DNA from: Rhodococcus pyridinivorans
GTDB taxonomy: Bacteria; Actinomycetota; Actinomycetes; Mycobacteriales; Mycobacteriaceae
Direction of reading: 5' to 3'
Length of the DNA: 64,000 bases
Assembly (NCBI RefSeq): GCF_900105195.1
Contig: NZ_FNRX01000002.1
Coordinates: 186,001-250,000, forward strand
Position numbers and translations under genes: made by a program
Shown here: piece after piece, positions 45,570 to 55,866 of the stretch
Position numbering within the stretch: position 1 is the first letter of the stretch
How the letters are laid out: each line of letters opens with the position of its first letter
Notes under the pieces: generated by a model
Seen by the model: only the letters and a program-made list of their open reading frames with translations
Databases searched by the model: none
Told to the model about the DNA's origin: nothing

Positions 45570-46727
45570 TTACGCGTACCCGGCAGCGATGTCGCGGCCG
45601 ATGATCTCCTTCATGATCTCGGTGGTGCCACCGTAGATCGTCTGGATGCGTGCATCGACGTAGGCGCGCCCGATCGGGTACTCCATCATGTAGCCGTACC
45701 CGCCGTGCAGCTGCACGCAGCGGTCGACGACGCGCTTCTGCAGTTCGGTCGCCCACCACTTGGCCTTCGACGCATCCACCGGTGTGAGCTCCCCGGCGTT
45801 GAGGGCGAGTACGCACCGGTCGACATGCGACTCGGTGATCTCGATCTCGGTGAGCATCTCGGCGAGCGCGAACCGGGTGTTCTGCAGGTCGCCGATGTGC
45901 TTGCCGAACGCCTTGCGCTCGAAGACGTACTGCGCGGTCCACTCGTAGGCGGCCCGCGCCGAGGTGATCGCGCTGACGGCGATACCGATGCGTTCGAGGG
46001 GCAGGTTCTCCATCAGATGCACGAAGCCGCGACCCTCGGTGCCGAGGAGGTTCCCGGCGGGGACGCGGGCGTCCTCGAAGACGAGCTCGGCGGTGTCCTG
46101 TGCGGCGAGACCGACCTTGTGGAGTTTGCGGCCCCTGCCGAAACCGGGGGTGTCGCGCTCGACGACGATGAGCGAGAAGCCCTTCGACCCCGCATTCGGA
46201 TCCGTGCGGCACACCACGATGACGAGATCGGAGTGGATTCCGTTGGTGATGAACGTCTTCTGTCCGTTGATCACCCACTCGTCACCCTCGCGTACGGCGG
46301 TGGTCTTCACGCCCTGCAGGTCGGATCCGGCGCCCGGTTCGGTCATGGCGATCGCGCCGATTCGTTCGCCGGTGGCGAGTGCCGGCAGCCAGCGCGCCTT
46401 CTGGTCCTCGGTGCCGAGGTGGAGGATGTACGGGATCGCGATGTCGTCCTGCAGTGCGAGTCCGGCGCCGAAGGAGGTCGTTCCGGTGCGCGCGATCTCC
46501 TCCTGCACGATGTGCCGGAAGCGGTAGTCGGTCACGCCCGAACCGCCGAACTCCTCGGGTACCCCGAGGCCGACGATGCCGGACTTGCCCGCGGCGATCC
46601 ACGCCGACCGGTCGACGAGGCGCTCCTCCTCCCACCGCTCGTAGTTCGGTTCGATCTCGCGGGCGAGGAACTCGCGCACGGTCTCCCGGTACGCCTCGTG
46701 ATCGTCGTCGAAATGGGTGCGTTTCAT
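45570..46727 (-). CDS. Acyl-CoA dehydrogenase
   Basis: 385 aa FAD enzyme. Signature 1 AIAMTEPGAGSDLQGVKT, the QDTAELVFEDARVP strand, the ERIGIAVSAITSARAAYEWT helix, KAFGKHIGDLQNTRF, and signature 2 QLHGGYGYMMEYPIGRAYVD with IQTIYGGTTEIMKEIIGRD, whose Glu is the catalytic base. It oxidises an acyl-CoA to the 2-enoyl-CoA. ATG at 46727. It sits between SDR and nitronate monooxygenase-like genes in one minus-strand run. Chain-length or steroid specificity cannot be read from sequence. Confidence 0.93.
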   Translation of the reverse strand: MKRTHFDDDHEAYRETVREFLAREIEPNYERWEEERLVDRSAWIAAGKSGIVGLGVPEEFGGSGVTDYRFRHIVQEEIARTGTTSFGAGLALQDDIAIPYILHLGTEDQKARWLPALATGERIGAIAMTEPGAGSDLQGVKTTAVREGDEWVINGQKTFITNGIHSDLVIVVCRTDPNAGSKGFSLIVVERDTPGFGRGRKLHKVGLAAQDTAELVFEDARVPAGNLLGTEGRGFVHLMENLPLERIGIAVSAITSARAAYEWTAQYVFERKAFGKHIGDLQNTRFALAEMLTEIEITESHVDRCVLALNAGELTPVDASKAKWWATELQKRVVDRCVQLHGGYGYMMEYPIGRAYVDARIQTIYGGTTEIMKEIIGRDIAAGYA

Positions 46728-46733
46728 GGCTTC

Positions 46734-48419
<1,686 letters not shown>

Positions 48420-48437
48420 TCACAGTCGGTGCTCGGG

Positions 48438-49199
48438 TCAGCGCGGAGCCATGCGGATCGCGCCGTCGAGGCGGATGACCTCGCCGTTGAGCATCGGGTT
48501 CGAGACGATGTGCGCGGCGAGGGCACCGTACTCGGACGGATCGCCGAGGCGGGCCGGGTGCGGCACCTGCGCGCCGAGCGAGGCCTGGGCCTCCTCCGGC
48601 AGCGAGCCGAGCAGCGGAGTCTTGAACAGGCCCGGTGCGATGGTGACGACGCGGATGAGCAGCGACGCGAGATCGCGGGCGATCGGCAGGGTCATGCCGA
48701 CGACACCGCCCTTGGACGCCGAGTACGCGGCCTGGCCGATCTGGCCGTCGAAGGCGGCGACGGAAGCGGTGTTGATGATGACGCCGCGCTCGCCGTCGAT
48801 CGGCTCGGTCTTCGCGATGCGCTCGGCGGCGAGACGGATGACGTTGAACGTGCCGAACAGGTTGACGTCGACGACCTTCTTGAACGCGTCGAGCGGGAAG
48901 GCACCCTTCTTGCTGACGGTCTTGATCGCGTTGCCGATGCCGGCGCAGTTCACCGCGACACGCACGGGTCCGAGCGACTCGGCGACATCGAGGGCCTCGG
49001 TGACGGCGGCCTCGTCGGTGACGTCGGCGGCGACGAAGCGGACGCGGTCGCCGAGTTCCTTGGCGATGGTCTCACCGTTGGACGACGGCAGATCGATGAT
49101 GACGACCTGGGCACCGTCGTTCAGCAGGGCCTTGACGGTGGCGAGACCGAGGCCGGAGGCACCACCGGTGACGACGGCGACGCTGTCGTTGACGATCAT
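48438..49199 (-). CDS. SDR-family 3-hydroxyacyl-CoA dehydrogenase-like protein
   Basis: 253 aa. [32 protein letters not shown] gives the NAD-preferring Rossmann motif (Asp after beta2). [42 protein letters not shown] (catalytic Ser, Tyr, Lys) and PGLFKTPLL follow. The sequence type is that of 17-beta-HSD10/HBD enzymes that oxidise 3-hydroxyacyl-CoA. It comes after the thiolase gene, so dehydrogenation before thiolysis is the natural role. ATG at 49199. Confidence 0.9.
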   Translation of the reverse strand: MIVNDSVAVVTGGASGLGLATVKALLNDGAQVVIIDLPSSNGETIAKELGDRVRFVAADVTDEAAVTEALDVAESLGPVRVAVNCAGIGNAIKTVSKKGAFPLDAFKKVVDVNLFGTFNVIRLAAERIAKTEPIDGERGVIINTASVAAFDGQIGQAAYSASKGGVVGMTLPIARDLASLLIRVVTIAPGLFKTPLLGSLPEEAQASLGAQVPHPARLGDPSEYGALAAHIVSNPMLNGEVIRLDGAIRMAPR

Positions 49200-49253
49200 T
49201 GATTACCCTTTCGAGAGTGGTTGCGGTTCGGAGATCCTCGAGACTTCGAGAAG

Positions 49254-50447
49254 TCAGAGACGTTCGATGATGGTGGCGTTGGCCATGCCCGCGCCCTCGC
49301 ACATCGTCTGCAGACCGTAACGACCGCCGGTGGCCTCGAGGTGGTTGACGAGGGTCGACAACAGACGGGTGCCCGACGAGCCGAGTGCGTGGCCGAGCGC
49401 GATCGCGCCACCCCACGGGTTGAGCTTGGCCGGATCGGCACCGAGTTCGTGCGCCCAGGCGAGCGGCACGGGCGCGAACGCCTCGTTGACCTCGTAGGCG
49501 TCGATGTCGTCGATGCCCAGACCCGCGCGGGCGAGCACCTTCTGCGTGGCCGGGATCGGGGCGGTGAGCATGAAGACCGGGTCGTCGCCGGCGACGGAGA
49601 ACGAGTGGAAGCGGGCGCGCGGGGTCAGGCCCAGCTTGTTCGCCATCTCCTCGCTCATGATGAGCGCGGCCGACGCACCGTCGGTGAGCGGCGACGAGTT
49701 GCCGGGGGTGATGACCCACTGCGCCTCGGGGAACCTGGCGGCGTACTCCTCGGTGTAGAAGGACGGCTTCAGGCCGGCGAGGCCCTCGGCGGTGGTGGAG
49801 GCGCGCATCGTCTCGTCGACGGTGTGCTCGACCTGCTCACCGGCTGCGTTCTCCACGGTGATCGGGACGATCTCCTTGTCGAACCGGCCGGCCTCGTGGG
49901 CGGCGGCGGCGCGCTGGTGCGACTGCGCGGAGTAGGCGTCGAGCGCGTCGCGGTCGAACTTCCACTTCGCAGCGATGAGCTCGGCCGAGATGCCCTGGTT
50001 GACCAGGCCCTCGGGGTAGCGGGCACGGATGCTCGGGCCGTGGGTGTCCTTGCCGAGGGTGGCGGTGCCCATCGGGATGCGGCTCATCGACTCGACACCG
50101 CACGCGATGACCATGTCGTAGGCACCGGCGATGATGCCCTGCGCGGCGAAGTGCGCGGCCTGCTGGCTCGATCCGCACTGGCGGTCGATGGTGGTCGCGG
50201 GCACCGACTCGGGGAAACCGGCGGCGAGGAGCGCGGTGCGCGAGATGTTGAGGGACTGCTCGCCGACCTGGGCGACGCAGCCGCCGATCACGTCGTCGAC
50301 CTGCGCGGGGTCGATGTCGTTACGCTCGACGAGCGAGCGCAGGACGTGGGCGAGGAGTTCGACGGGGTGGGTGCCGGACAGGGCACCACCCGGCTTGCCC
50401 TTACCGACAGCGGTACGGACGACGTCGACGATGACAGCGTTGGTCAT
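49254..50447 (-). CDS. Acetyl-CoA acetyltransferase / thiolase
   Basis: 397 aa. Nucleophile Cys91 in DRQCGSSQQAAHFAAQ, ITPGNSSPLTDGASAALIMSEE, NEAFAPVPLAW, His353 in GGAIALGHALGSSGTRLL, and Cys383 in TMCEGAGMANATIIERL. It should cleave 3-ketoacyl-CoA. The sequence resembles actinobacterial FadA6-type thiolases, but substrate assignment would be guesswork. First gene of the long minus-strand operon (thiolase, SDR, TetR, NMO-like, ACAD, SDR, Nudix). Confidence 0.92.
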   Translation of the reverse strand: MTNAVIVDVVRTAVGKGKPGGALSGTHPVELLAHVLRSLVERNDIDPAQVDDVIGGCVAQVGEQSLNISRTALLAAGFPESVPATTIDRQCGSSQQAAHFAAQGIIAGAYDMVIACGVESMSRIPMGTATLGKDTHGPSIRARYPEGLVNQGISAELIAAKWKFDRDALDAYSAQSHQRAAAAHEAGRFDKEIVPITVENAAGEQVEHTVDETMRASTTAEGLAGLKPSFYTEEYAARFPEAQWVITPGNSSPLTDGASAALIMSEEMANKLGLTPRARFHSFSVAGDDPVFMLTAPIPATQKVLARAGLGIDDIDAYEVNEAFAPVPLAWAHELGADPAKLNPWGGAIALGHALGSSGTRLLSTLVNHLEATGGRYGLQTMCEGAGMANATIIERL

Positions 50448-50500
50448 GACGATCCTTTCGAAAGTGCAGCGTGCGGGCCGGAGACGTTCCCAGCGGCGTA

Positions 50501-50575
50501 CTTATCGATCGCTAAAAGCTCTACCACGGACTTAGCGCTCGGTCAATGATCTCTGAGAGCTAGCGCACGCTAAGC
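50501..50575. promoter_or_regulatory. Cluster of three TetR-type palindromes in the divergent promoter
   Basis: Sites: CTTATCGATCGCTAAAAG (50501-50518), CTTAGCGCTCGGTCAA (50531-50546), and GCTAGCGCACGCTAAGC (50559-50575, core TAGCG-CA-CGCTA perfect). All fit a loose CTTAGCG-NN-CGCTAAG pattern. They lie between the thiolase operon and the decayed oxidoreductase gene, and overlap the likely promoters, as operators for a TetR repressor would. Confidence 0.55.
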
Positions 50576-50619
50576 CACTCTGATAGTGATGGATCACGAC
50601 CCGAGTCGAGGAGACGCCC

Positions 50620-51360
50620 GTGCGCGCAGCGCAATTGACCGAACACGCCGGCCCCGACGCCGTCCGCGTGACCGACATCCCCGAACCCGAGGCAGGCGAT
50701 TCGCTCGTCCTCGTCGACCTACACGCCGCCGGCGTGCCCTTTCCCGATCTGTTGCAGACGACCGGCGGCTACCAGATGGTCCGGCCGCGGCCGTGCGTGC
50801 TCGGCGCCGAAGCAGCGGGCATCGTCCGCAGCGCACCCGAGGGCAGCGGCCTCACCGCCGGACAACGCGTCGCCGTGCTGTCCATCGACGGATCGTGGCA
50901 GCAGACCGTCGCACTGCCGCGCGAGCTGGTCTTCCCGCTGCCCGACAGCGTGTCGCTGACCGCGGGCGCCGGGATGCTCATGAACTCCTTCACCGCGCAC
51001 TTCGCGCTCGACGAGCGCGCCCGGTACCGGGCGGGTGAGACCGTCCTCGCCCACGGTGCGCCGGGTGGACGGGCCGTCGTTCTCGGATTCACCGGCGGCA
51101 GCATTCCCACCGTGAAGGTCAATCGCCTTCTGCTGAAGAACATTTCGGTCGTCGGCGCGGGGTGAGGCGAGTACCTCCGCACCGACCCCGGCTACCCGGC
51201 GCGGCAGTGGGCCGCACTCGAACCGCTGCTGCGCGACGGGACGCTCGTCGTCCCCGAACCCACCCTCCATCCCCTCGACGAAGCTCCGGCAGCACTGCGT
51301 TCGCTCGAGAACCGTTCCGCGACCGGCAAGGTCGCGCTCGACCTGACGTCCCGACCCTAG
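50620..51360 (+). pseudogene. Decayed NADPH:quinone oxidoreductase (zinc-independent MDR family)
   Basis: The reading frame starts GTG at 50620 (RAAQLTEHAGPDAVRVTDIPEP) with the usual N-terminal catalytic domain (PFPDLLQTTGGYQ, GAEAAGIV, RVAVLS, AGMLMNSFTAHFAL). At about 51060 the AHGAPGG of the Rossmann loop joins directly to RAVVLGFTGGSIPTVK. That means nearly the whole NADPH-binding domain is missing without a frame change. A TGA at 51163-51165 then stands where the family has Trp (VG.GWGEYLR). The frame continues to TAG 51358-51360 with ordinary C-terminal sequence. Two independent lesions indicate a dead gene. Confidence 0.88.
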
Positions 51361-51370
51361 GAGAACAGCC

Positions 51371-52150
51371 ATGACCGACGACCTGCCCGGTGTCGACACG
51401 ACCGTCGACGACGGCGTCCTGCGCGTCACCCTGAACCGTCCCTCGCGGATGAACGCCGTGAAGACCGAGACGCTCGAGGCGATCGCCGATGCGTTCGAGA
51501 AGTACGCCGACGATACCTCCGTCCGGGTCGCGGTGCTCACCGGCGTCGGTCGCGCGTTCTGTTCCGGCGCCGACCTTTCCGGTCGTGACCTGAGCGCTCC
51601 GCCCTCCGCCGACACGATCGACGCCGCCAACCGCGCGGTTGCCGCGATCCGGGTGTTCCCCCGGCCGGTCGTCGGAGCGATCAACGGCGCGGCCGCGGGT
51701 GTCGGCGTATCGCTCGCTCTGGCATGCGATCTCACCGTCGCAAAGGAGTCGGGATACTTCCTGCTGGCCTTCACCCGGATCGGTCTGATGCCGGACGGGG
51801 GTGCGTCCGCGCTCGTCGCCGCGTCGATCGGTCGCGCGCGGGCGCTGAAGATGGCCCTGCTGGCCGAGCGACTTCCGGCCGGTGAAGCGCTGGCCTCCGG
51901 ACTCATCTCGGACGTCTACGCGGACGACGAATTCGACAGTGCGGTCGAGACTCTCGTGCATCGGCTCGCCGACGGCCCGTCGACCGCCTTCGCTTCGACG
52001 AAGAATGCGATCAACGACGCGACGCTCACCGAACTCGACCACGCCTTCGCCCGCGAGCGCGAAGGGCAGCTCGTCCTGCTCGGCAGCGCCGACTTCACCG
52101 AGGGTGTTACGGCCTTCCAGGAGAAGCGCACCGCGAACTTCCGTCGTTGA
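51371..52150 (+). CDS. Enoyl-CoA hydratase/isomerase family protein
   Basis: 259 aa crotonase. VRVAVLTGVGRAFCSGADLSGRDL gives the first oxyanion-hole region. PVVGAINGAAAGVGVSLALACDLTVAKES gives the second, and FTRIGLMPDGGASALV contains an acidic residue at the site of a catalytic Glu. GEALASGLISDVY follows. It would hydrate enoyl-CoA made by the acyl-CoA dehydrogenase. ATG at 51371 preceded by AGGAGAACAGCC. It lies 10 bp after the pseudogene and is probably transcribed from the same divergent promoter. Confidence 0.9.
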   Translation: MTDDLPGVDTTVDDGVLRVTLNRPSRMNAVKTETLEAIADAFEKYADDTSVRVAVLTGVGRAFCSGADLSGRDLSAPPSADTIDAANRAVAAIRVFPRPVVGAINGAAAGVGVSLALACDLTVAKESGYFLLAFTRIGLMPDGGASALVAASIGRARALKMALLAERLPAGEALASGLISDVYADDEFDSAVETLVHRLADGPSTAFASTKNAINDATLTELDHAFAREREGQLVLLGSADFTEGVTAFQEKRTANFRR

Positions 52151-52162
52151 ACCGTCGACGAT

Positions 52163-52205
52163 TTCGGTGGATCCGGCCTCGCTGAGCGGGGTCGGATCCA
52201 CCGAA
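52163..52205. terminator. Terminator between convergent enoyl-CoA hydratase and TetR genes
   Basis: A 13-bp perfect stem TTCGGTGGATCCG with its complement at 52193-52205, around a 17-base loop. Its place between two stops indicates a bidirectional terminator. Confidence 0.75.
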
Positions 52206-52211
52206 GTCGTT

Positions 52212-52802
52212 TCAGGCGTCGGGGATCACGCGTTCGACGGCCGCCCGCACCAGTTCGGCGACACGGTCCTCGTCGACGATCCCGGGGAGGGTGAGTCGGT
52301 CGAGCACGAGCCAGTTCAACGCGAGATAGAGCAGCACGACGGCGTTCTCACCGCCCGGCAGGCCGGAGTGCCGGTAGTTGGCGATGTTGAAATCCAGGTC
52401 GGCGCGCACCCGCTCGGTGAGCAGGGCCTGCAGTTCGGGCCGTCGGGTGGCTTCGAGGCGTAGTTCGAGGAGCGCGAGATAGCCGGCGCGGAACCGGATG
52501 AGCCGGTCGACCACCTCCGTCATCAGCTCGATCATGGATTCGCGGGTCTGCGGCGCCTGCGACTGTGCCATGACCTCGTCGGCGGGCAGGAGCCGCTCGT
52601 AGTAGCGGTGACCCACCTGGACGAGCAGGTCGTCGCGGTTGGCGAAGTAGTTCGACGCCGTCCCCGTCGGGACCCCTGCCTCCTTGTCCACCGCGCGGAA
52701 GGTCAGCCCGCGCGCACCGTCGCGCGCCAGCACCTCGATCGAGGCATCCAACAAGGCCTGTCGTCGTTCCGGATTCGTCCGAACCACTTGACACCACTCC
52801 AT
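52212..52802 (-). CDS. TetR-family regulator, divergent from the RibD-like reductase
   Basis: 196 aa from ATG at 52802. HTH: RRQALLDASIEVLARDGARGLTFRAVDKEAGVPTGTASNYFANRDDLL. The C-terminal domain resembles TetR_C groups with IRFRAGYLALLELRLEATRRPELQ. An upstream in-frame TTG (52820) or an internal GTG (VVRTNPERR) are other possible starts. The intergenic space holds two identical TAGTACTA palindromes, the likely operators for itself and the divergent reductase. Confidence 0.88.
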   Translation of the reverse strand: MEWCQVVRTNPERRQALLDASIEVLARDGARGLTFRAVDKEAGVPTGTASNYFANRDDLLVQVGHRYYERLLPADEVMAQSQAPQTRESMIELMTEVVDRLIRFRAGYLALLELRLEATRRPELQALLTERVRADLDFNIANYRHSGLPGGENAVVLLYLALNWLVLDRLTLPGIVDEDRVAELVRAAVERVIPDA

Positions 52803-52804
52803 AT

Positions 52805-52842
52805 GTAGTACTACCTTCAAACCACTTCATCCATAGTACTAC
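52805..52842. promoter_or_regulatory. Paired TAGTACTA operators
   Basis: GTAGTACTAC (52805-52814, perfect 10-bp palindrome) and ATAGTACTAC (52833-52842), with identical 8-bp cores 28 bp apart. They lie in the 55-bp gap between the divergent TetR and reductase genes and overlap AT-rich -10-like sequence, an arrangement usual for a TetR repressor controlling both genes. Confidence 0.6.
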
Positions 52843-52857
52843 GAATGGCGGTCCACC

Positions 52858-53433
52858 ATGCGAAAGCTCGTCTACTACGTGGCAGTGACCCTCGACGGCT
52901 ATATCGCCGGGCCGAACGGGGAGTACGACTTCTATCCGATCTGCGACGACATGGCAGCGGCGATGAGCGCGAGATATCCGGAAGCCGTCCCCACCGCGCT
53001 CCGCGAACAGGTCGGCATGCCGGTCGACACGCCGAACAAGGAATGGGACACGGTGATCATGGGGCGCGGTGCCTACGAACCCGGTCTCTCGCTGGGACTC
53101 ACGAGCCCGTACAGCCACATGCAGCAGTACGTCGTGTCCCGCACTCTCGCGCCGGTCGACGATCCGCAGGTTCGGATCGTCGGCACCGACCCGGTCGAGC
53201 TGATCCGAAAGCTGAAGGCGGAAGAGGGGCTCGACATCTGGCTCTGCGGTGGCGGCAACATCGCGGGGCAACTGTTCGCCGAGATCGACCGGCTGATCTT
53301 CAAGAGCTATCCGGTGATCGCGGGCGACGGCATCCCGGCACTGTCGGGCAACTTCGTCCCCACGCGATTCGACGTCACCGCGCGCGAGGAGTTCAGCAAC
53401 GGCACGCAGGTCACCTGGTTCGACCGACGCTGA
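52858..53433 (+). CDS. Dihydrofolate-reductase-like (RibD C-terminal) protein
   Basis: 191 aa. MRKLVYYVAVTLDGYIAGPNGEYDFY is the typical N-terminus of the RibD_C/DHFR-like family. TVIMGRGAYEPGLSLG and LDIWLCGGGNIAGQLFAEIDRLIFKSYPVIAGDGIPAL are the NADPH-binding and C-terminal motifs. These single-domain proteins are NADPH reductases of unknown substrate and often sit beside TetR repressors. ATG at 52858. Confidence 0.9.
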   Translation: MRKLVYYVAVTLDGYIAGPNGEYDFYPICDDMAAAMSARYPEAVPTALREQVGMPVDTPNKEWDTVIMGRGAYEPGLSLGLTSPYSHMQQYVVSRTLAPVDDPQVRIVGTDPVELIRKLKAEEGLDIWLCGGGNIAGQLFAEIDRLIFKSYPVIAGDGIPALSGNFVPTRFDVTAREEFSNGTQVTWFDRR

Positions 53434-53452
53434 ACTTCGACCGCCGAAGTTC
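53432..53452. terminator. Small hairpin after the reductase gene
   Basis: GAACTTCG at 53432-53439 pairs with CGAAGTTC at 53445-53452 around ACCGC. It overlaps the stop codon and lies between convergent genes. There is no T-run. Confidence 0.45.
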
Positions 53453-53473
53453 GATCGACACCGGATCCGGCCG

Positions 53474-54109
53474 TCAGACCCCGACGGTCTTGAGGGCGAT
53501 ACCGACGTACTTCTGCGCGACGGCCTCGGGGCTGAGCGTGCCCTCCGCGTGGTACCAGCGCGGGATCGACTGGCACATGCCGAGCAGGGCACGCGTGGTC
53601 TCGGCGGGATCGTCCACGTCGAACACGCCCGCGGCGACACCCTCCTCGACGATCTGACGCACCAGCTGCTCGACGCCCTTGCGCACCGCACGGTAGCGCT
53701 GGCGGTTCTCGGGGCTCAGGTAGCGGGCCTCACCCTCGAGCGCGGCGAGGCGGGCCCGCAGGGTCATGCGCAGCACAATCGCCTCGATGACGTTGGACAG
53801 CCTGCGCACCGGGTCGCCGTCGGCGTCCTCGGCGGCGGCGTGGGCTCGGGAGAGCACGTCGCTGGTCGAGAGCTCGAGAAGGGCGATGAGCAGCCCTTCC
53901 TTGTTCTCGTGGTGGTAGTAGAGCGCCGGGACGGTGACGCCGACGCGGCGCGCGATTTCCCGCACCGAGGTGCCGTGGAAGCCGGTCTCGTAGAAGGCGT
54001 CGAGGGCAGCGGTGAGGATGGGACTGAGCTGCATCGGTTCGAGGATGCGCCAGTCCGGGATCGCCTCACCGTTGGTGAGGGTGTCGGCCCCGTCGCTCGA
54101 AGCACCCAT
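53474..54109 (-). CDS. TetR-family regulator, paralogue of the one at 47756
   Basis: 211 aa. [39 protein letters not shown], then the same helical ligand domain as the 47756 regulator (YLSPENRQRYRAVRKGVEQLV, VFDVDDPAETTRALLGMCQSIPRWY). Amino-acid identity by eye is roughly one half. ATG at 54109. A palindrome with core TACCGATCGCTA lies 16 bp upstream and resembles the sites before the thiolase gene. The stop converges with the reductase gene. Confidence 0.88.
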   Translation of the reverse strand: MGASSDGADTLTNGEAIPDWRILEPMQLSPILTAALDAFYETGFHGTSVREIARRVGVTVPALYYHHENKEGLLIALLELSTSDVLSRAHAAAEDADGDPVRRLSNVIEAIVLRMTLRARLAALEGEARYLSPENRQRYRAVRKGVEQLVRQIVEEGVAAGVFDVDDPAETTRALLGMCQSIPRWYHAEGTLSPEAVAQKYVGIALKTVGV

Positions 54110-54124
54110 GAAACCGCACCTACC

Positions 54125-54136
54125 TACCGATCGCTA
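54125..54136. promoter_or_regulatory. Candidate TetR operator TACCGATCGCTA
   Basis: Near-palindromic TACCGATCGCTA just upstream of the regulator start. It shares CGATCGCTA with the site at 50504-50514 in front of the thiolase operon, which is controlled by a paralogous TetR. Cross-regulation or a common ancestral operator is possible. Confidence 0.45.
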
Positions 54137-54201
54137 CTTCATACGGACGCCCCGAGGATACCCGTACGTTTTGCGCTCGAAGGATCGAAAGGTGGGCGGT
54201 A

Positions 54202-54864
54202 TCACCCCATCGGGTCGTCGGCACCACCGCGCGCGGTGTCGTGGAAGGGCGCGAAGAAGGTTCCCCAGCGCGCGCACTCCCAGCCACCGCCGGCCACTGG
54301 CACCAGCTCGACCGTCTCGGTGTTGGCCAGGTGGTTGGTGATGGCGAAGCCGGACGGCACCTTCCCCAGATAGGCGGCGACGAGCCGGATCGCGGCACCG
54401 TGACTGACGACCACGACGTCACCCGAACCGGCATCGAGATAGTCGCTGCGCAGCGACTCCAGGACGGGCAGGTACCGGTCGAGCACGTCGAGCGCCGACT
54501 CACCGCCCGGGACCCGCGCCCGCAGGTCGCCGTTGTGCCACTCCTCGTAGACCTTCATGAACAACTTGTGCGACTCCTCGTCGCTGCGGTCCTCGAGCTC
54601 GCCGACCTGCACCTCGTGCACGCCCTCGCGGACGACCGTCTCGAGCGACACCACCGGTGCCGCGTGCTCGGCCGTCTGCCGAGCGCGGAGCGCCTGCGAC
54701 GCGACGAGCAGCGACGGCGTCTGCTCGACGAGGTTCTTCCCGAGCGTGCGGGCCTGTTCGACGCCGAGCTCGGTGAGCTCCGCGCCCGGGAGTTTCGTAT
54801 CGAGCCTCCGGGCGACGTTCGCCACCGTCTGGCCGTGCCGGGCCAGGATCAATCTGCCGCTCAC
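54202..54864 (-). CDS. Histidine phosphatase / phosphoglycerate mutase family protein
   Basis: 220 aa. RLILARHGQTVAN (RHG motif with catalytic His), RARQTAEHA, HEVQVGELEDRSDEE, and VVVVSHGAAIRLVAAYL (second His). The family covers phosphoglycerate mutases and broad phosphatases; the true substrate is unknown. The GTG at 54864 follows GGAGAGGACTGACG, with the pheA stop 2 bp away, so it is co-transcribed with pheA as in Rv3837c-Rv3838c. Confidence 0.9.
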   Translation of the reverse strand: MSGRLILARHGQTVANVARRLDTKLPGAELTELGVEQARTLGKNLVEQTPSLLVASQALRARQTAEHAAPVVSLETVVREGVHEVQVGELEDRSDEESHKLFMKVYEEWHNGDLRARVPGGESALDVLDRYLPVLESLRSDYLDAGSGDVVVVSHGAAIRLVAAYLGKVPSGFAITNHLANTETVELVPVAGGGWECARWGTFFAPFHDTARGGADDPMG

Positions 54865-54866
54865 CG

Positions 54867-55811
54867 TCAGTCCTCTCCGCGCCGCAGTCGGTCGAGCCAC
54901 CGCGCATCCTCGTCGTCCGACACGGGTGGGACACCGTGTTCGGACACAGCGGGCCACGATCCGAGGAACCGCACCTGCGCGAAGCGGTGCAATCCCTGCA
55001 GCGCCTCGGCGACCAGCGCGTCGTCGATGTGACCCACACAGTCCAAGTGGAAGAAGTAGGTGCCGTATTCCCTGCGGGTCGGCCGGGACTCGATACGCGA
55101 CAGATCGATTCCGCGCGTGGAGAACTCGGTGATGGCGCGCACCAGCGAGCCGGGCTCGTTGGGGAGTTGCAGCACCACCGAGGTGCGGTCGACACCGGTG
55201 CGCTTCGGCACGGGCCGCGGCCGCGTGATGAGCACGAAGCGGGTGCGGGCGCCCTCGAAGTCGGCGACCTTGTCGGCGAGGACGGACAGGCCGAGCCGCT
55301 GTCCGGCGAGCGCCGTGGACACCGCCGCGTCGACCTTGCCGGACGCGACGTCCTCGGCGGCTCCCGCGTTGGAGGCCGCGGTCACGACCTCGGCGTCGGG
55401 CAGGTGGTCCTCGATCCAGCGACGCACCTGCGCTGCGGCCACCGGATAGGCACCGATAGTGCGGACACGATCGCGGGTGATCCCTTCGCGGGTGACCACC
55501 GTGAACGCGATGTCGAGTTCGACCTCGGACACGATCTGCAGGCGCGGCCCGAGCGCGAGGGCGTCCATGGTGGGCGGCACCGAACCCTCGACGGAGCTCT
55601 CGATGGGGACGACGGCACCGTCGGCCTTCCCGTCGCGCAGGAGTTGCAGGGCAGCGGGCGGGCTGGCGACCGAGACGCGCTCGACGTCGGCGGATCCGTC
55701 GCCGAGCACGTCGAGTGCACCGAGGCTCTCGAAGCGGTCGAGGGCCATCTCGGTGAACGTTCCCGAGGGTCCGAAATAGGCGATACGTGGCACGTGTACG
55801 AGGTTACGCAT
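54867..55811 (-). CDS. pheA: Prephenate dehydratase
   Basis: 314 aa. The PDT domain (about 8-197) converts prephenate to phenylpyruvate: AYFGPSGTFTEMAL, GAVVPIESSVEGSV, and the catalytic TRF at 190-192. The ACT domain (about 207-290) binds phenylalanine for feedback inhibition: LPNEPGSLVRAITEFSTRGIDLSRIESRPTRREYG, with ESRP at 241-244, read here in parts. ATG at 55811; a GTG at 55793 nearer the first strand is an alternative. It lies first in a two-gene unit with the phosphatase. Confidence 0.96.
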   Translation of the reverse strand: MRNLVHVPRIAYFGPSGTFTEMALDRFESLGALDVLGDGSADVERVSVASPPAALQLLRDGKADGAVVPIESSVEGSVPPTMDALALGPRLQIVSEVELDIAFTVVTREGITRDRVRTIGAYPVAAAQVRRWIEDHLPDAEVVTAASNAGAAEDVASGKVDAAVSTALAGQRLGLSVLADKVADFEGARTRFVLITRPRPVPKRTGVDRTSVVLQLPNEPGSLVRAITEFSTRGIDLSRIESRPTRREYGTYFFHLDCVGHIDDALVAEALQGLHRFAQVRFLGSWPAVSEHGVPPVSDDEDARWLDRLRRGED

Positions 55812-55866
55812 CGGTCGTGACGGGAAGGCGGACTCTGCGTGAACCGCACCCGAGCGGTGGCCCGTG

